64,000 nucleotides of DNA, taken from contig NZ_CP129674.1 in assembly GCF_041080795.1 (NCBI RefSeq), positions 186,001-250,000 of the forward strand, written 5' to 3'. The translations under genes and the position numbers were made by a program. Origin of the DNA: Bifidobacterium sp. WK041_4_12 (GTDB lineage Bacteria; Actinomycetota; Actinomycetes; Actinomycetales; Bifidobacteriaceae). The notes under the pieces are model-generated. The model was not told the origin of the DNA. It was given only the letters and a program-made list of their open reading frames with translations, and searched no databases. Below, in pieces: positions 15,873-24,940 of the stretch (its first letter is position 1; each line of letters begins with the position of its first letter).

Positions 15873-18065
15873 TTATTCAAGTCGAAAATCCATATTCATC
15901 GAGTTCATCACTCGTGGTTTCCCGCTATCAATATCCAGTACCCGCCCTTCAAATCCATTGAGAAACTCGCTGATGCGCTGCGAAAGCTGCTCGTAGCCTC
16001 GTTCTGGCAGCTGTTTGAGCAACTGCCGTGCCCCCGATGCAAAGCACTGCGGCAACGGCATGCCGTTCAGCATCACACCGTAGGTGGCGAGCTTGTTCAG
16101 AGGCGCTTGCAAATCAGCCTCAGGAAGACCAAATCGCGTATATAGGTCCACTCGCTCAAGATATTTACCGATGAACAGGAATGCCTTGAGCACGGGTGCC
16201 AATGCTGAATTCTCGACCCCTCCCCACAGCGCCAGCATATAATCGGTGATGTCACGCTGTCTGTAAATGTTTTCGGATTTCAAGCCGCCATGAGCAGCTC
16301 CGGTTATCGTATTCACCGACATTTCAACGTACTGCACCAGATCCGATCCAAGTTCAGGACGCAATACAACCGCATTGTTGAAAGCTGCCTGCATGGCGCT
16401 GCGAACGGAATTGGCATTGTTAGGGTCATAGAGGAAGGAATGGATGAAACTGTCGAAGTCGTCAAAGTCTTCCGACAGGTCCAATGCCTTGGCGAATGGC
16501 TTGAATGCCTCGACCTGAGTGTCCATGACCAGATCATAGAAGGGGAAGAATTGACCGATGGTGGTGAACACGCGTTCGGTGTAGCGGCCAAGCCAATAGA
16601 GATTGTCAGCCTTGGCTGCAGTGACCAAGGTCGCCGCATGCTTGGAATAGTTGCCAACCAGATTCACAGCATCACGCTGGGTTTTCTCATCCAGTTCCTC
16701 GGAATGCTCGGGCGAAAGAATCCATGTGTCCTTGAACCCGCCGCCCTGCGATGAGTTGACGATCATCTCGCCTTTGAACGACGAATATCGCGTCAATCCC
16801 GAATACCAGACGTGCGTATGCTGGCCGGATATCACGAACGCCCGCAAATCGGCCTTTCGCGGCATCCTTTCGCCTGTCTTTGGATTGACGATGTCGATGT
16901 CTTTGAACTGAATGACCTCTTGGGCGATGAAGCGACGTGGATCTTCACGAATCCTATCCGCCATCTCCTCGCGTTCCTTGCCATGCAGACTTGAACCGAA
17001 CACCACCCCGTATCCGCCAGCTTCGGCCACATCCTTGATGACAAGCTCGCCAAGACGATCAAGCACGATCTTTCTATCCTTCTCGAACATCGGCATATAG
17101 GTCGGCGCGTTCTGAAGAATCGGCTCCTCGTGCAGGTAGTAGCGAATCATGTTGGGCACGAAGTAATACATGGCCTTGTCATCGGCGACACCATTGCCTG
17201 GCGCATTCATGATGGCCACATTGCCAGCACTGTACGCTGCCAGCAGCCCAGGAACTCCGATGACTGAATCAGGATTGAAGCTGAACGGGTCAAGGTATTC
17301 GTCAGCCAAGCGCCTGTAGATCACGCCGACTCGTTGACGTTTGCCTGCATAGTCGACAAAGTACACGCGGTTCTGCACGACTTCCAAATCTTCCGGAAAG
17401 GCGAGTGTGGCTCCGGTCTTTTCGGCAAGATATGCATGTTCAAAGAAGGCTGAATTCTGACTGCCCGGCGTCAGCAGGACGGCTATGCCCTCAGTGGAGA
17501 CGAAATCCATTGACTTGCGCAGCAGCCGGGGATATGCGCGGTTATCTCGTATGTGCACGTCACGGAAGAGTGTTGGATGGATGCGCCGTTCAATGTCACG
17601 GACAAAGAGGGGGTAGCTCGCACCGGACGGTATGCGAAGGTTGTCTTCCAGAACCCACCACTGCCCGTCTTCTCCTTGGACAAGATCCTCTCCGGCAATA
17701 TGCGCGAAGACTCCACCCGGAGGTGTGACACCATTGACCTGTGGGCAGTAGCCAACGGAGGTGTACACGTATTCTTCGGGAATCACGCCATCCTTGATGA
17801 TGCGCTTGTCTGAATAGATGTCACGAAGGCATGCGTTGAGCGCCTTGACTCGTTGTTTGAGTCCTCGTTCAAGATTGTCGTATTCGTCAGATTCAATGAT
17901 TCGTGGAATTGGATCATAGGGGAAGAGCCGATCCTCGTAATGGCCATTGGCATAGATGCCGAAACGGACACCGTTGCGACTGAGCTCGCGATTGATGGAT
18001 TCTCGCCGACCAACCAATTCGCCTGCAAGTTCACGTGCATTGGATTCTAACATGTCCTGCTCCAT
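15873..18065 (-). CDS. Circularly permuted ATP-grasp fused to alpha-E domain
   Basis: This 730-residue fusion joins a circularly permuted type 2 ATP-grasp domain (about 1-485) to an alpha-E helical domain that begins at ADNLYWLGRYTERV (about 495) and runs to the end. Recognisable ATP-grasp segments are NGVTPPGGVFAHI, WWVLEDNLRIPSGASYP, VIKDVAEAGGYGVVFG and SSQGGGFKDTW. In many bacteria these are separate genes; here they form one protein. An alternative ATG four codons in (18053) has the better ribosome site, GGAG six bases before it. ATP-grasp enzymes ligate a carboxylate to an amine; this family has been predicted to act in peptide or amide formation together with the transglutaminase downstream. 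The function is unproven. Confidence 0.85.
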   Translation of the reverse strand: MEQDMLESNARELAGELVGRRESINRELSRNGVRFGIYANGHYEDRLFPYDPIPRIIESDEYDNLERGLKQRVKALNACLRDIYSDKRIIKDGVIPEEYVYTSVGYCPQVNGVTPPGGVFAHIAGEDLVQGEDGQWWVLEDNLRIPSGASYPLFVRDIERRIHPTLFRDVHIRDNRAYPRLLRKSMDFVSTEGIAVLLTPGSQNSAFFEHAYLAEKTGATLAFPEDLEVVQNRVYFVDYAGKRQRVGVIYRRLADEYLDPFSFNPDSVIGVPGLLAAYSAGNVAIMNAPGNGVADDKAMYYFVPNMIRYYLHEEPILQNAPTYMPMFEKDRKIVLDRLGELVIKDVAEAGGYGVVFGSSLHGKEREEMADRIREDPRRFIAQEVIQFKDIDIVNPKTGERMPRKADLRAFVISGQHTHVWYSGLTRYSSFKGEMIVNSSQGGGFKDTWILSPEHSEELDEKTQRDAVNLVGNYSKHAATLVTAAKADNLYWLGRYTERVFTTIGQFFPFYDLVMDTQVEAFKPFAKALDLSEDFDDFDSFIHSFLYDPNNANSVRSAMQAAFNNAVVLRPELGSDLVQYVEMSVNTITGAAHGGLKSENIYRQRDITDYMLALWGGVENSALAPVLKAFLFIGKYLERVDLYTRFGLPEADLQAPLNKLATYGVMLNGMPLPQCFASGARQLLKQLPERGYEQLSQRISEFLNGFEGRVLDIDSGKPRVMNSMNMDFRLE

Positions 18066-18359
18066 TCCCTAGTCGAACGGTGAGCACCTGACCGGCTATA
18101 CCACTTCATCACATGCTTCGTGGAAAAGTCAGGAATAACACGGCCTCACACCAATTTATACTCTATGAATGAATGTCATGCTAGACATGCAACATTACCA
18201 CTACCCGCACAGCGTGTTACATGTCACGTCCTTCACAGCAGCGATTCGCGAAGTCGTAGCCCGGTTCTCCGTCGGATTGCATGCTCCAGGCCTGATGCAA
18301 TCCATTTGGCAGTTGTGGTATGCCTCACACTTGCCGAAAGCATAATTTTGCATCTCTGC

Positions 18360-18381
18360 AAAGTTATAGTACTGTAACTTT
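18360..18381. promoter_or_regulatory. 22-bp near-perfect palindrome, probable TetR operator
   Basis: The 22 bp are symmetrical at 20 positions around a central AGTACT; the outer arms are AAAGTTA and TAACTTT. It includes a TATAGT at 18365-18370 that could be a -10. It lies 112 bp before the exporter gene, and a TetR-type gene follows that exporter, so autoregulated repression is the simplest reading. The rest of the 18066-18492 gap shows no gene. It must also contain the promoter of the ATP-grasp gene; a TATAAA on the minus strand near 18160 is a weak candidate. Confidence 0.6.
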
Positions 18382-18492
18382 TTGCTTCGAGCGCTTCTTG
18401 TGAATTCGCTTGGCACACTTGCACGGCGTACTTGGAACATGGCAATTCGTGTATGGTACTGATTTCCCCGATGGAAGGAACGATGGCATCCT

Positions 18493-20583
18493 ATGGCATC
18501 TGAAATAGCAGCAACAGGTCGTCCCCAGGGCAGACATGCGCCCGGCAGTCACAGCCTTATGGATCAGCGTCAGATCATGCTGGTGATCTATGCCTTGATG
18601 ACGGCCATGTTCTTGAGTTCCCTGGATCAGACCGTGGTGGGCACCGCAATCAGAACCATCGGCGATGATCTCCACGGGCTCAACGAGCAGGCATGGGTGA
18701 CCACCGCCTATCTGATCGCATCGACGATCACCACGCCGCTCTATGGGAAGCTTTCGGATATTTACGGACGCCGACCGCTCTTCATCATCTCAATCGGTCT
18801 CTTTATCGCGGGCTCGCTCATGTCAAGCTTCTCGACATCCATGATCATGCTGGCGGCTTTCCGCGCCTTCCAGGGTCTTGGAGCTGGTGGCCTCATGTCA
18901 CTGCCACTTGCCATCATCGGCGATATCGTGGCTCCTCGTGATCGAGCGAAATATCAAGGCTATTTCCTTGCCGTGTTCGGTGTCTCGACCGTCATCGGTC
19001 CGCTTATCGGCGGCATCTTTGCCAACGCGAGCAGCATCCTTGGCATCACAGGATGGCGTTGGGTCTTCCTGATCAACGTGCCGGTTGGACTGCTGGCTTT
19101 CGGCATGGTCTTCGCATTCCTGCACCTTCCGCGCTTTGGCGACAAACGCCGAAATCGCGTCGATTGGTGGGGTGCAACGACGGTCGTCATCGCGCTCGTT
19201 CCACTCCTCCTTGTTGCAGAGCAGGGTCGTGACTGGGGATGGGGATCCACAGGCTCCATAGTGTGCTACATTATCTCGGCCATTGGCCTGATTGCCTTTA
19301 TCGTCATCGAACAGCATATGGGCGACGATGCGATTCTGCCGCTGCGCCTCTTCATTTCTAGGCCGTTCTCGATGGCATCGATTCTCGGCGCACTGCTCGG
19401 CTTCGGCATGTTTGGCGCAATGCTGACCATTCCACTATATTTGCAGATTGCAGAAGGCCTTTCTCCGACCCAATCAGGATTTGCGACGATTCCTATGGTG
19501 ATCGGACTGATGATTTCCTCAATCACCGTGGGTCTTATCATTTCACGTACTGGAAAATACCAATGGTTCCCTCCCCTGGGCACCGCCGTTGCAGTGATCG
19601 GATATGGGCTTCTGATTTGGGCCATCGGACGGCCTCTTCAGGCCATGATGCTCGGCATGTTTGTGCTTGGCCTTGGCATCGGCTTCCTGATGCAGGCATT
19701 GATCCAGGCAAGTCAGAATGCCGTCTTGAGCAAGGACATGGGCGTTGCCACCAGCTCGGCCACCTTCTTCCGTCAGATAGGAGGAACGATGGGCACTGCG
19801 GTATTGCTGTCCGTACTGTTCTCGGTCATGCCGACCAATATTCTCAATGCCATGTCGGATCAGACTGCATTGAGCAACGGTTTGAATGCCGCTTTGACGC
19901 CAAGCGTTGCAGCCGCTTCAGAAAACAAGGCAGTCATGAAGCAGATTTGGAATCCTATCGTCTCGCAGATCAAGAAGCAGTCGCAGCAGTCGCTCGATGC
20001 GGCTACGACCAAGGTTGATGCGGGAGCAAAAGCTGCCGTTGAAACCAAGGTCAGTGCTGCCGTACAGCAGCAGGCTAAGGCCAAAGGCATCACCGATGCC
20101 GCCATGGTTCAGTCCATGATTGACAAGCAAGTGGCAGCGGCGGTACCTGCAGCCCAGAGCCAGGCACTGCAACAGGTCGCTTCCCAACGCAATCTCAGCG
20201 TTGTTGATGGAAAGCTGAGCATTGACTATGCCAATGCATCACAGCGCAAGAGTGTGGTGAAAGAGGTCGTTCCCAAGCTCTCCGATTCCATGAAGAAGAA
20301 CAGTGGCAAGAGCGGTTCACTCTCTTCCTCTTCGACATCCACAAGCGATACGTCATTCTTGAACGGTGCTGACAGCAGGCTGACGCGGCCCTTTATCAAC
20401 GGCTTTGATGCTTCAGCGCGCACCGTCTATTGGATAGGCGCAGGAGTGCTCGTCGTCGCGTTGATCCTGACCAGCATGTTCCGCGTACCACCGCTCAGGG
20501 AGCGCTCTGCCTTGGAAGAGCAGGCCGCAGACAGGGCGGCAGACCAAGCTGCTGCCCAAAAGTCCGGGGACGAGTCGGAATAG
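18493..20583 (+). CDS. MFS drug-efflux transporter, DHA2 (EmrB/QacA) family, 14 TM
   Basis: This 696-residue exporter has 14 predicted transmembrane helices. Motif A appears as GKLSDIYGRRPLF, and the DHA2-type DQTVVGTAIRTI lies in TM1. Between TM13 (ending at about 447) and TM14 (about 645-662) there is an insertion of about 195 residues, rich in Ala/Gln/Lys, then Ser/Thr, predicted to be extracellular and partly helical. The ATG at 18493 lies 10 bases after another ATG (18483) that fits the GGAAGGA ribosome site better but opens only six codons (MASYGI) ending inside the gene. A TetR gene follows 122 bp downstream. The substrate is probably a hydrophobic or cationic compound and is unknown. 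Confidence 0.9.
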   Translation: MASEIAATGRPQGRHAPGSHSLMDQRQIMLVIYALMTAMFLSSLDQTVVGTAIRTIGDDLHGLNEQAWVTTAYLIASTITTPLYGKLSDIYGRRPLFIISIGLFIAGSLMSSFSTSMIMLAAFRAFQGLGAGGLMSLPLAIIGDIVAPRDRAKYQGYFLAVFGVSTVIGPLIGGIFANASSILGITGWRWVFLINVPVGLLAFGMVFAFLHLPRFGDKRRNRVDWWGATTVVIALVPLLLVAEQGRDWGWGSTGSIVCYIISAIGLIAFIVIEQHMGDDAILPLRLFISRPFSMASILGALLGFGMFGAMLTIPLYLQIAEGLSPTQSGFATIPMVIGLMISSITVGLIISRTGKYQWFPPLGTAVAVIGYGLLIWAIGRPLQAMMLGMFVLGLGIGFLMQALIQASQNAVLSKDMGVATSSATFFRQIGGTMGTAVLLSVLFSVMPTNILNAMSDQTALSNGLNAALTPSVAAASENKAVMKQIWNPIVSQIKKQSQQSLDAATTKVDAGAKAAVETKVSAAVQQQAKAKGITDAAMVQSMIDKQVAAAVPAAQSQALQQVASQRNLSVVDGKLSIDYANASQRKSVVKEVVPKLSDSMKKNSGKSGSLSSSSTSTSDTSFLNGADSRLTRPFINGFDASARTVYWIGAGVLVVALILTSMFRVPPLRERSALEEQAADRAADQAAAQKSGDESE

Positions 20584-20705
20584 AACATCTACACTCGGAC
20601 TAGAAATATGGTGTGCACTCGAAGACGATGTGATTGAAAACGGTATGTTTTCTTGCTCGCAAGCATGCAAACGACCAAAGAACCATAAGCCTTTAGGAAT
20701 AGAAA

Positions 20706-21305
20706 GTGATAGTGAACGACATGGAGACTCTCGGATTGCGCGAGCGCAAGAAACAACTCACGCGTGACACCACTCATGATGTTGCCATGACGCTTGCGCA
20801 GAAGCGCGGTTTTGCAGAGGTTACTGTCGAGGAAATCTGTGCAGGAGCCAATGTCTCGGCTCGAACTTTCTTCAACTACTACCCTTCCAAGGCAGATGCG
20901 ATTTTTGGAATCTCGTTGCACCCTTTGACGGCAGTGCAACGAGAGCAGTTCCTTCATAGCAAGGGTGGGCTACTCACAGACCTGTGCGGTGTGTTCGCAT
21001 CGTGCATTATTCTGCCCAAGGACACGACCACACTTCGCGAACAGCTTTCCAGCTGCCATACCGAAGCGTTTGCTGAGATTGGTGCTCATTTCAAGGAACT
21101 GTTCAAAAGCATGCATGTACTTGCAGAGCGGCGCACCTCTGACCCCCACCAGGCACGTCTCGCGGTTGCGCTGCTCATCGCCGCCTTGAAGGTGGTGGTG
21201 CATGTCGATACCGACGAGGAAGTGCACAGCGTGCGCACACTCGAGCTTTCCCTTATCGCAGCCGTCAGGGAACTCGGTGCCATGGCAGGTACCGTGGATG
21301 CCTGA
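20706..21305 (+). CDS. TetR-family regulator of the adjacent exporter
   Basis: This 199-residue protein has an N-terminal TetR HTH (FAEVTVEEICAGANVSARTF, then FNYYPSKADAI) and a helical ligand domain. The GTG at 20706 has AGGA seven bases upstream; a GTG at 20712 and an ATG at 20721 are alternatives. The gap before it contains a perfect GAAAAC-N5-GTTTTC repeat (20636-20652), possibly a weak terminator. It most likely represses the MFS gene through the palindrome at 18360-18381 and responds to the exported compound. Confidence 0.88.
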   Translation: MIVNDMETLGLRERKKQLTRDTTHDVAMTLAQKRGFAEVTVEEICAGANVSARTFFNYYPSKADAIFGISLHPLTAVQREQFLHSKGGLLTDLCGVFASCIILPKDTTTLREQLSSCHTEAFAEIGAHFKELFKSMHVLAERRTSDPHQARLAVALLIAALKVVVHVDTDEEVHSVRTLELSLIAAVRELGAMAGTVDA

Positions 21306-21360
21306 CTCCCACACAGTTTCCATACACAAACACCATGAAAACTACATCATTGTGGAGAAA

Positions 21361-21388
21361 CTGACTCATTTTAGTCATATCGTATAGT
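21361..21388 (+). promoter_or_regulatory. Probable promoter of the orphan membrane-protein gene
   Basis: A TATAGT -10 (21383-21388) lies 16 bp behind a weak CTGACT -35 (21361-21366). The spacer contains the inverted repeat TGACT-N6-AGTCA (21362-21377), a possible regulator site. The predicted start leaves a leader of about 75 bases before the gene. Confidence 0.4.
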
Positions 21389-21468
21389 GTTCTTCGATTC
21401 GCTCCCATAAGCTGTTTGAAGCCGGACGTGACCGGTAACAGGCCAATTGAGAGGATGAGAGGAGAACG

Positions 21469-22473
21469 GTGAAACATATACGATACCTTCTACCAGCAAT
21501 CCCCTGTGCGTTCATTTTCCCCTGGGTTGGTTTCCAACTCGATCTTGCATTCAACCAAGCATGCAAACTGTTGACTTCTTATGTGCCAAGCAATCAGCAA
21601 AAGGCCATCTACAATGTGCTCTTCACTAGTGGAGAACATGCCATAACCATACTTTTTGGATTTCAAATGCTGGTTCTTATGTTTGCCATTGCCGACTCGA
21701 GGATGCAAGGCCAACTTCGAGAGGAGCAGCTGAAGCACAATCGTTTCGATGTATTGCAACTGCTGTTCGCTTACTTGTCTCTTGCACTGCTATCATTTCT
21801 CTGGCTTGGCATGGCGTACGTGACGGGATTGCCGACAGCGATAATTGTCAGCCTTGCCATCGGGGCGATGGACATGCTCGTCATTAACCGACGAAGCGTC
21901 GTACCGACATCACCTAACCCGAATCTCCTGGCGTATCAGAAAAAAACCATGCGGCTCGAATACATCAACGGCGCGATTCAATTTTACAAAAAAGAATCGT
22001 CAAGCTTCATTGCGAAAATGCAGCATACTACGGCACAGTTCATTCTCGCAGGAATGATCGTTCCCAGCATTGCCATCATCATCGTTGAACCAGGTCTGGA
22101 TCAAGTGCATCCGCTGCTCGATATGTATGGCTACATATTGCTGCTCTACCTTGCCTTGGTGAGTGAAGCGCATGGGTTCGCCTATTCGATATTAAACATT
22201 GAAAGAGCCCTGTTCTATATACAATCCTGGCTGCACTGGCTACCGTTTGTGGTCATCACCGCACTTCTGACCGTCTATGCCTTCATGACATTCGGCATGA
22301 ACGGGTTTGCCGCGGTGGCATGCATGATTCCGCACACGCTCTTTGCAGTAATCTATAGACGCAAGATTCTGGGGAAGCGATATATCAAAACCCTGCTCCA
22401 GGCACGACGCACTCTCAAGCGTGAACTTCGGCGGGAAGTGCGCCTACATCCCGAATTGGCAGAAGAGGGATAG
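21469..22473 (+). CDS. Unrecognised multi-pass membrane protein
   Basis: I do not recognise this 334-residue protein. It has about eight hydrophobic segments: one near the N-terminus, a pair at about 55-75 and 95-115, one at 120-140, a central pair at about 190-210 and 220-245, and a C-terminal pair at about 255-295. A basic, helical C-terminal tail follows (about 300-330, many Arg/Lys). The loop between the halves (about 140-185) is cytoplasmic-looking and charged. The GTG start follows GAGAGGAG at a good distance. It has its own likely promoter and no co-directional partner nearby, so it seems to be a single-gene unit. No enzyme or transporter motif was seen. Confidence 0.75.
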   Translation: MKHIRYLLPAIPCAFIFPWVGFQLDLAFNQACKLLTSYVPSNQQKAIYNVLFTSGEHAITILFGFQMLVLMFAIADSRMQGQLREEQLKHNRFDVLQLLFAYLSLALLSFLWLGMAYVTGLPTAIIVSLAIGAMDMLVINRRSVVPTSPNPNLLAYQKKTMRLEYINGAIQFYKKESSSFIAKMQHTTAQFILAGMIVPSIAIIIVEPGLDQVHPLLDMYGYILLLYLALVSEAHGFAYSILNIERALFYIQSWLHWLPFVVITALLTVYAFMTFGMNGFAAVACMIPHTLFAVIYRRKILGKRYIKTLLQARRTLKRELRREVRLHPELAEEG

Positions 22474-22615
22474 GATGCGTACTACGATGCGCCATCTCGT
22501 CCACAGCAGAGCTGACATGAACTGACTTGTCGCACTGAAGATTGTTAGAGTTAGATTGTTGGAGTTGCAAGCGGCAAGGCATATCACGCTGTTCCCTCAC
22601 CGTTTGCTTCCCAAA

Positions 22616-23449
22616 TCAGATGGTGGCGTGCTGATTGACGCAGTATCCGGCGATGGTCATGATCAAGCTTGCCACACCTAGGAAGGCAATCAAGGTCCAT
22701 ACGCCCCACTCCGCGAAGAGTCGCAGGATGGGTGTGCTCTGCCAGATGCTAACTGCGAATGCCGCGAGAAGCACCACACCGGTGGCAATGATCGATACAG
22801 CCAATGCCTTGGTGCCGAAGGAACGAAAAACCGTTCCGAATGTTGCCCCAATCATGAGACTGGTGAACGTCAAGGTGAACATGACCAAGAAGGCAAGGAT
22901 ATAGTTTCCCGAGCCTAGAATTGCCACATCAAATGCATGTACGCCCAACCACCAGTGGTTCGTGATCTTTTCACAGAGCAGAGCAATATCCACGAATATC
23001 CCGCTCGCCGCAGCAGTGACAAAGAAGCCCAAGGTAGTGCCTATCCAAAAATCCCTTCGCGTGGACCCAAATGAAAGCGCAGCGTTGAACTGCCTATTCA
23101 CGCATAACGCTCCCCCTACGACCAGGAAATATGGTGTGCTCATGACCGAGCCGACATTGCCGACTGCATTGCCCTCCTGAATCGACGTTGGCAATGGAAG
23201 TCCCGCCTTGATTCCCATTAAGAGAACAATAATCACACTGATAAGCCACATCAGAACCAGTATGTATAGGGGAATGAGCAGAGAGTATTGCCTTTCAGCC
23301 AGATATTGAGTCAGCACAGCCATAACGTTGCGCCGTTTGCCTTGATGTCGCTGAACGGCTCCGTTCGGATTGTGATTCAATGGTGCATTCTCCCCGCGTT
23401 GCATGCCCCTGTCTCTCTGCATTCCAGAAGATGATGCTGTTCCAGTCAT
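22616..23449 (-). CDS. ABC transporter membrane subunit
   Basis: This 277-residue protein has a hydrophilic N-terminus of about 45 residues and six hydrophobic segments (about 53-78, 100-115, 135-155, 175-200, 210-230, 240-265). It resembles ABC-2-type exporter membrane subunits that pair with YtrA-regulated ATPases. The start overlaps the ATPase stop by four bases. A later ATG at about residue 43 (MAVLTQYL) would remove the hydrophilic leader. The substrate is unknown. The 142-bp gap beyond its stop holds a short imperfect direct repeat (22540-22567) and no gene. Confidence 0.78.
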   Translation of the reverse strand: MTGTASSSGMQRDRGMQRGENAPLNHNPNGAVQRHQGKRRNVMAVLTQYLAERQYSLLIPLYILVLMWLISVIIVLLMGIKAGLPLPTSIQEGNAVGNVGSVMSTPYFLVVGGALCVNRQFNAALSFGSTRRDFWIGTTLGFFVTAAASGIFVDIALLCEKITNHWWLGVHAFDVAILGSGNYILAFLVMFTLTFTSLMIGATFGTVFRSFGTKALAVSIIATGVVLLAAFAVSIWQSTPILRLFAEWGVWTLIAFLGVASLIMTIAGYCVNQHATI

Positions 23450-24426
23450 TGCAATACTCCTTTCGTGGCGGTATCTCTGTGGCCTCCATGGAACGAATCA
23501 TCCTTCTCAACGGTTGACTGCTCATGGCTCTGTGGCTCAAAAGCCCCGATAGCCGAGACCAGTTCCTGAAGGGTTGCATGCCGCAGATCTGAAACGTCAC
23601 CCGTTCGTAATTGCGCAACTTGCCTGTCGTCAAGCGAGCCCTTGAACACCACCGAGCACATGGCACCCATACTGGAGGAAGACAGTATTTCCAAGGCCGG
23701 AAGCATCGGCTCTAGAGACCGCTTCATGCCGGTGAATGACCAGACTTTCGACAGCACATCATCGACTTCACCGGATTGCGACACATGGCCTTGATCCAGG
23801 ATGGTCACCGTCTCCATAAGCCCAGCACACTCATCAATCAGATGGGTCGACATGATGAAGGTTCGTGGATCGTCCGCCTGCGTGGTAGCAAGTTCCTCAT
23901 AGAAAATTCCACGAGCTGTGGGATCAAGACCTAGGTATGGTTCATCCAGAAAGCTGTATTCGGCATGCGATGCCAAGACAATCGTTATTGCCAATGCGGA
24001 ACGCTGCCCGCGTGAGAGCCTACTGACCTTGGTCGCTGCTGGCAGACTGAATTTCTTAGCAAGATGCGCTGCCAATTGCCTGTCCCAGTTCGGATAGAAT
24101 CTCGAAGCGGAACCAAGGATCATGTCTGCCGTGTAATTGTCGTGCCACCGCTGATCTTCGTGAACAAAACAAATGTCTCCAAGAACAGCGGCATTTTCCG
24201 CAGGATCTTGCCCATCAATGTATACATTGCCTGAGCTTTTGAAATTATGGTTGCAGATAATGGACATAAGCGTCGTCTTCCCAGCGCCGTTTCGTCCAAG
24301 AAGACCGTGAATGGTGCCTCTGCGAAAAGTAACGTTGACGTTGTCCAACGCATGGGTAGTTCCAAATTCTTTCGAAAGCTTTTGGGTGACAATGCCATCC
24401 GAAATCCCACTTTCTTCGCTATTCAT
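23446..24426 (-). CDS. ABC transporter ATP-binding protein
   Basis: The protein has 326 residues from the ATG at 24426, which has AAGGAACG upstream and shares one base with the GntR stop (TAATG). Walker A is GRNGAGKTT, the signature is LSRGQRS in place of LSGGQ, and Walker B is FLDEPYLGLDPTAR. The C-terminal 100 residues are non-conserved. It energises the membrane subunit encoded next. The order regulator-ATPase-membrane subunit with overlaps matches YtrA/YtrB-type systems, which often respond to envelope stress or cell-wall antibiotics; that role is inference here. Confidence 0.88.
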   Translation of the reverse strand: MNSEESGISDGIVTQKLSKEFGTTHALDNVNVTFRRGTIHGLLGRNGAGKTTLMSIICNHNFKSSGNVYIDGQDPAENAAVLGDICFVHEDQRWHDNYTADMILGSASRFYPNWDRQLAAHLAKKFSLPAATKVSRLSRGQRSALAITIVLASHAEYSFLDEPYLGLDPTARGIFYEELATTQADDPRTFIMSTHLIDECAGLMETVTILDQGHVSQSGEVDDVLSKVWSFTGMKRSLEPMLPALEILSSSSMGAMCSVVFKGSLDDRQVAQLRTGDVSDLRHATLQELVSAIGAFEPQSHEQSTVEKDDSFHGGHRDTATKGVLQ

Positions 24427-24836
24427 TATCGTTCCTTCCAAGGATCAGACATGGTTTCAATTCCTAGCAACGTGTTGTTTCTCTCCGCAATCTTCTGTGC
24501 TATCTCTCTATCGGAAATGCCTAGGAGCTTTGCTTCCGCAAGCAGAGGATCGATGAACGTGCGGGTGAATTCATCAATTCGTGATGCACGCAGCAGCGCA
24601 ACCGCATCCTGAGTAACAAAGGTCCCCACTCCTCGGCGCTTTGACAAAATCCCCTGTTCTGTGAGCACGGTCAGGGCACGTCCCGCAGTTATCGGATTGA
24701 TTTTGAAAAAGGTTGCCAATTCATTGGTGGATGGCACCTGACTGCCTGGCTTATATGTTCCTGCAAGTATTGCGTTGCTGATAATCCTCGCAAGAGCAAG
24801 AAAGATTGGCTCAGATGATGAAGATATTTCGGGCAT
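24426..24836 (-). CDS. GntR-family regulator, YtrA subfamily
   Basis: The 136-residue length is typical of YtrA-type regulators. The winged HTH covers about residues 10-75 (GSQVPSTNELATFFKINPIT, then RRGVGTFVTQDA), followed by a short dimerising helix region and no large effector domain. It is the first gene of the operon with the ABC ATPase and membrane subunit. The 32-bp palindrome at 24941-24972 over the promoter -10 is its likely operator, giving negative autoregulation. Confidence 0.9.
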   Translation of the reverse strand: MPEISSSSEPIFLALARIISNAILAGTYKPGSQVPSTNELATFFKINPITAGRALTVLTEQGILSKRRGVGTFVTQDAVALLRASRIDEFTRTFIDPLLAEAKLLGISDREIAQKIAERNNTLLGIETMSDPWKER

Positions 24837-24940
24837 TCATTTCCTCATTTCTCATTCGTCGATCTCTTGATGCAAAGCTTGCGGGCTTGTGCGCTGCTCA
24901 TGAGGCCGCACAAGTCATCTGCCGAATTCACCATAACTCA

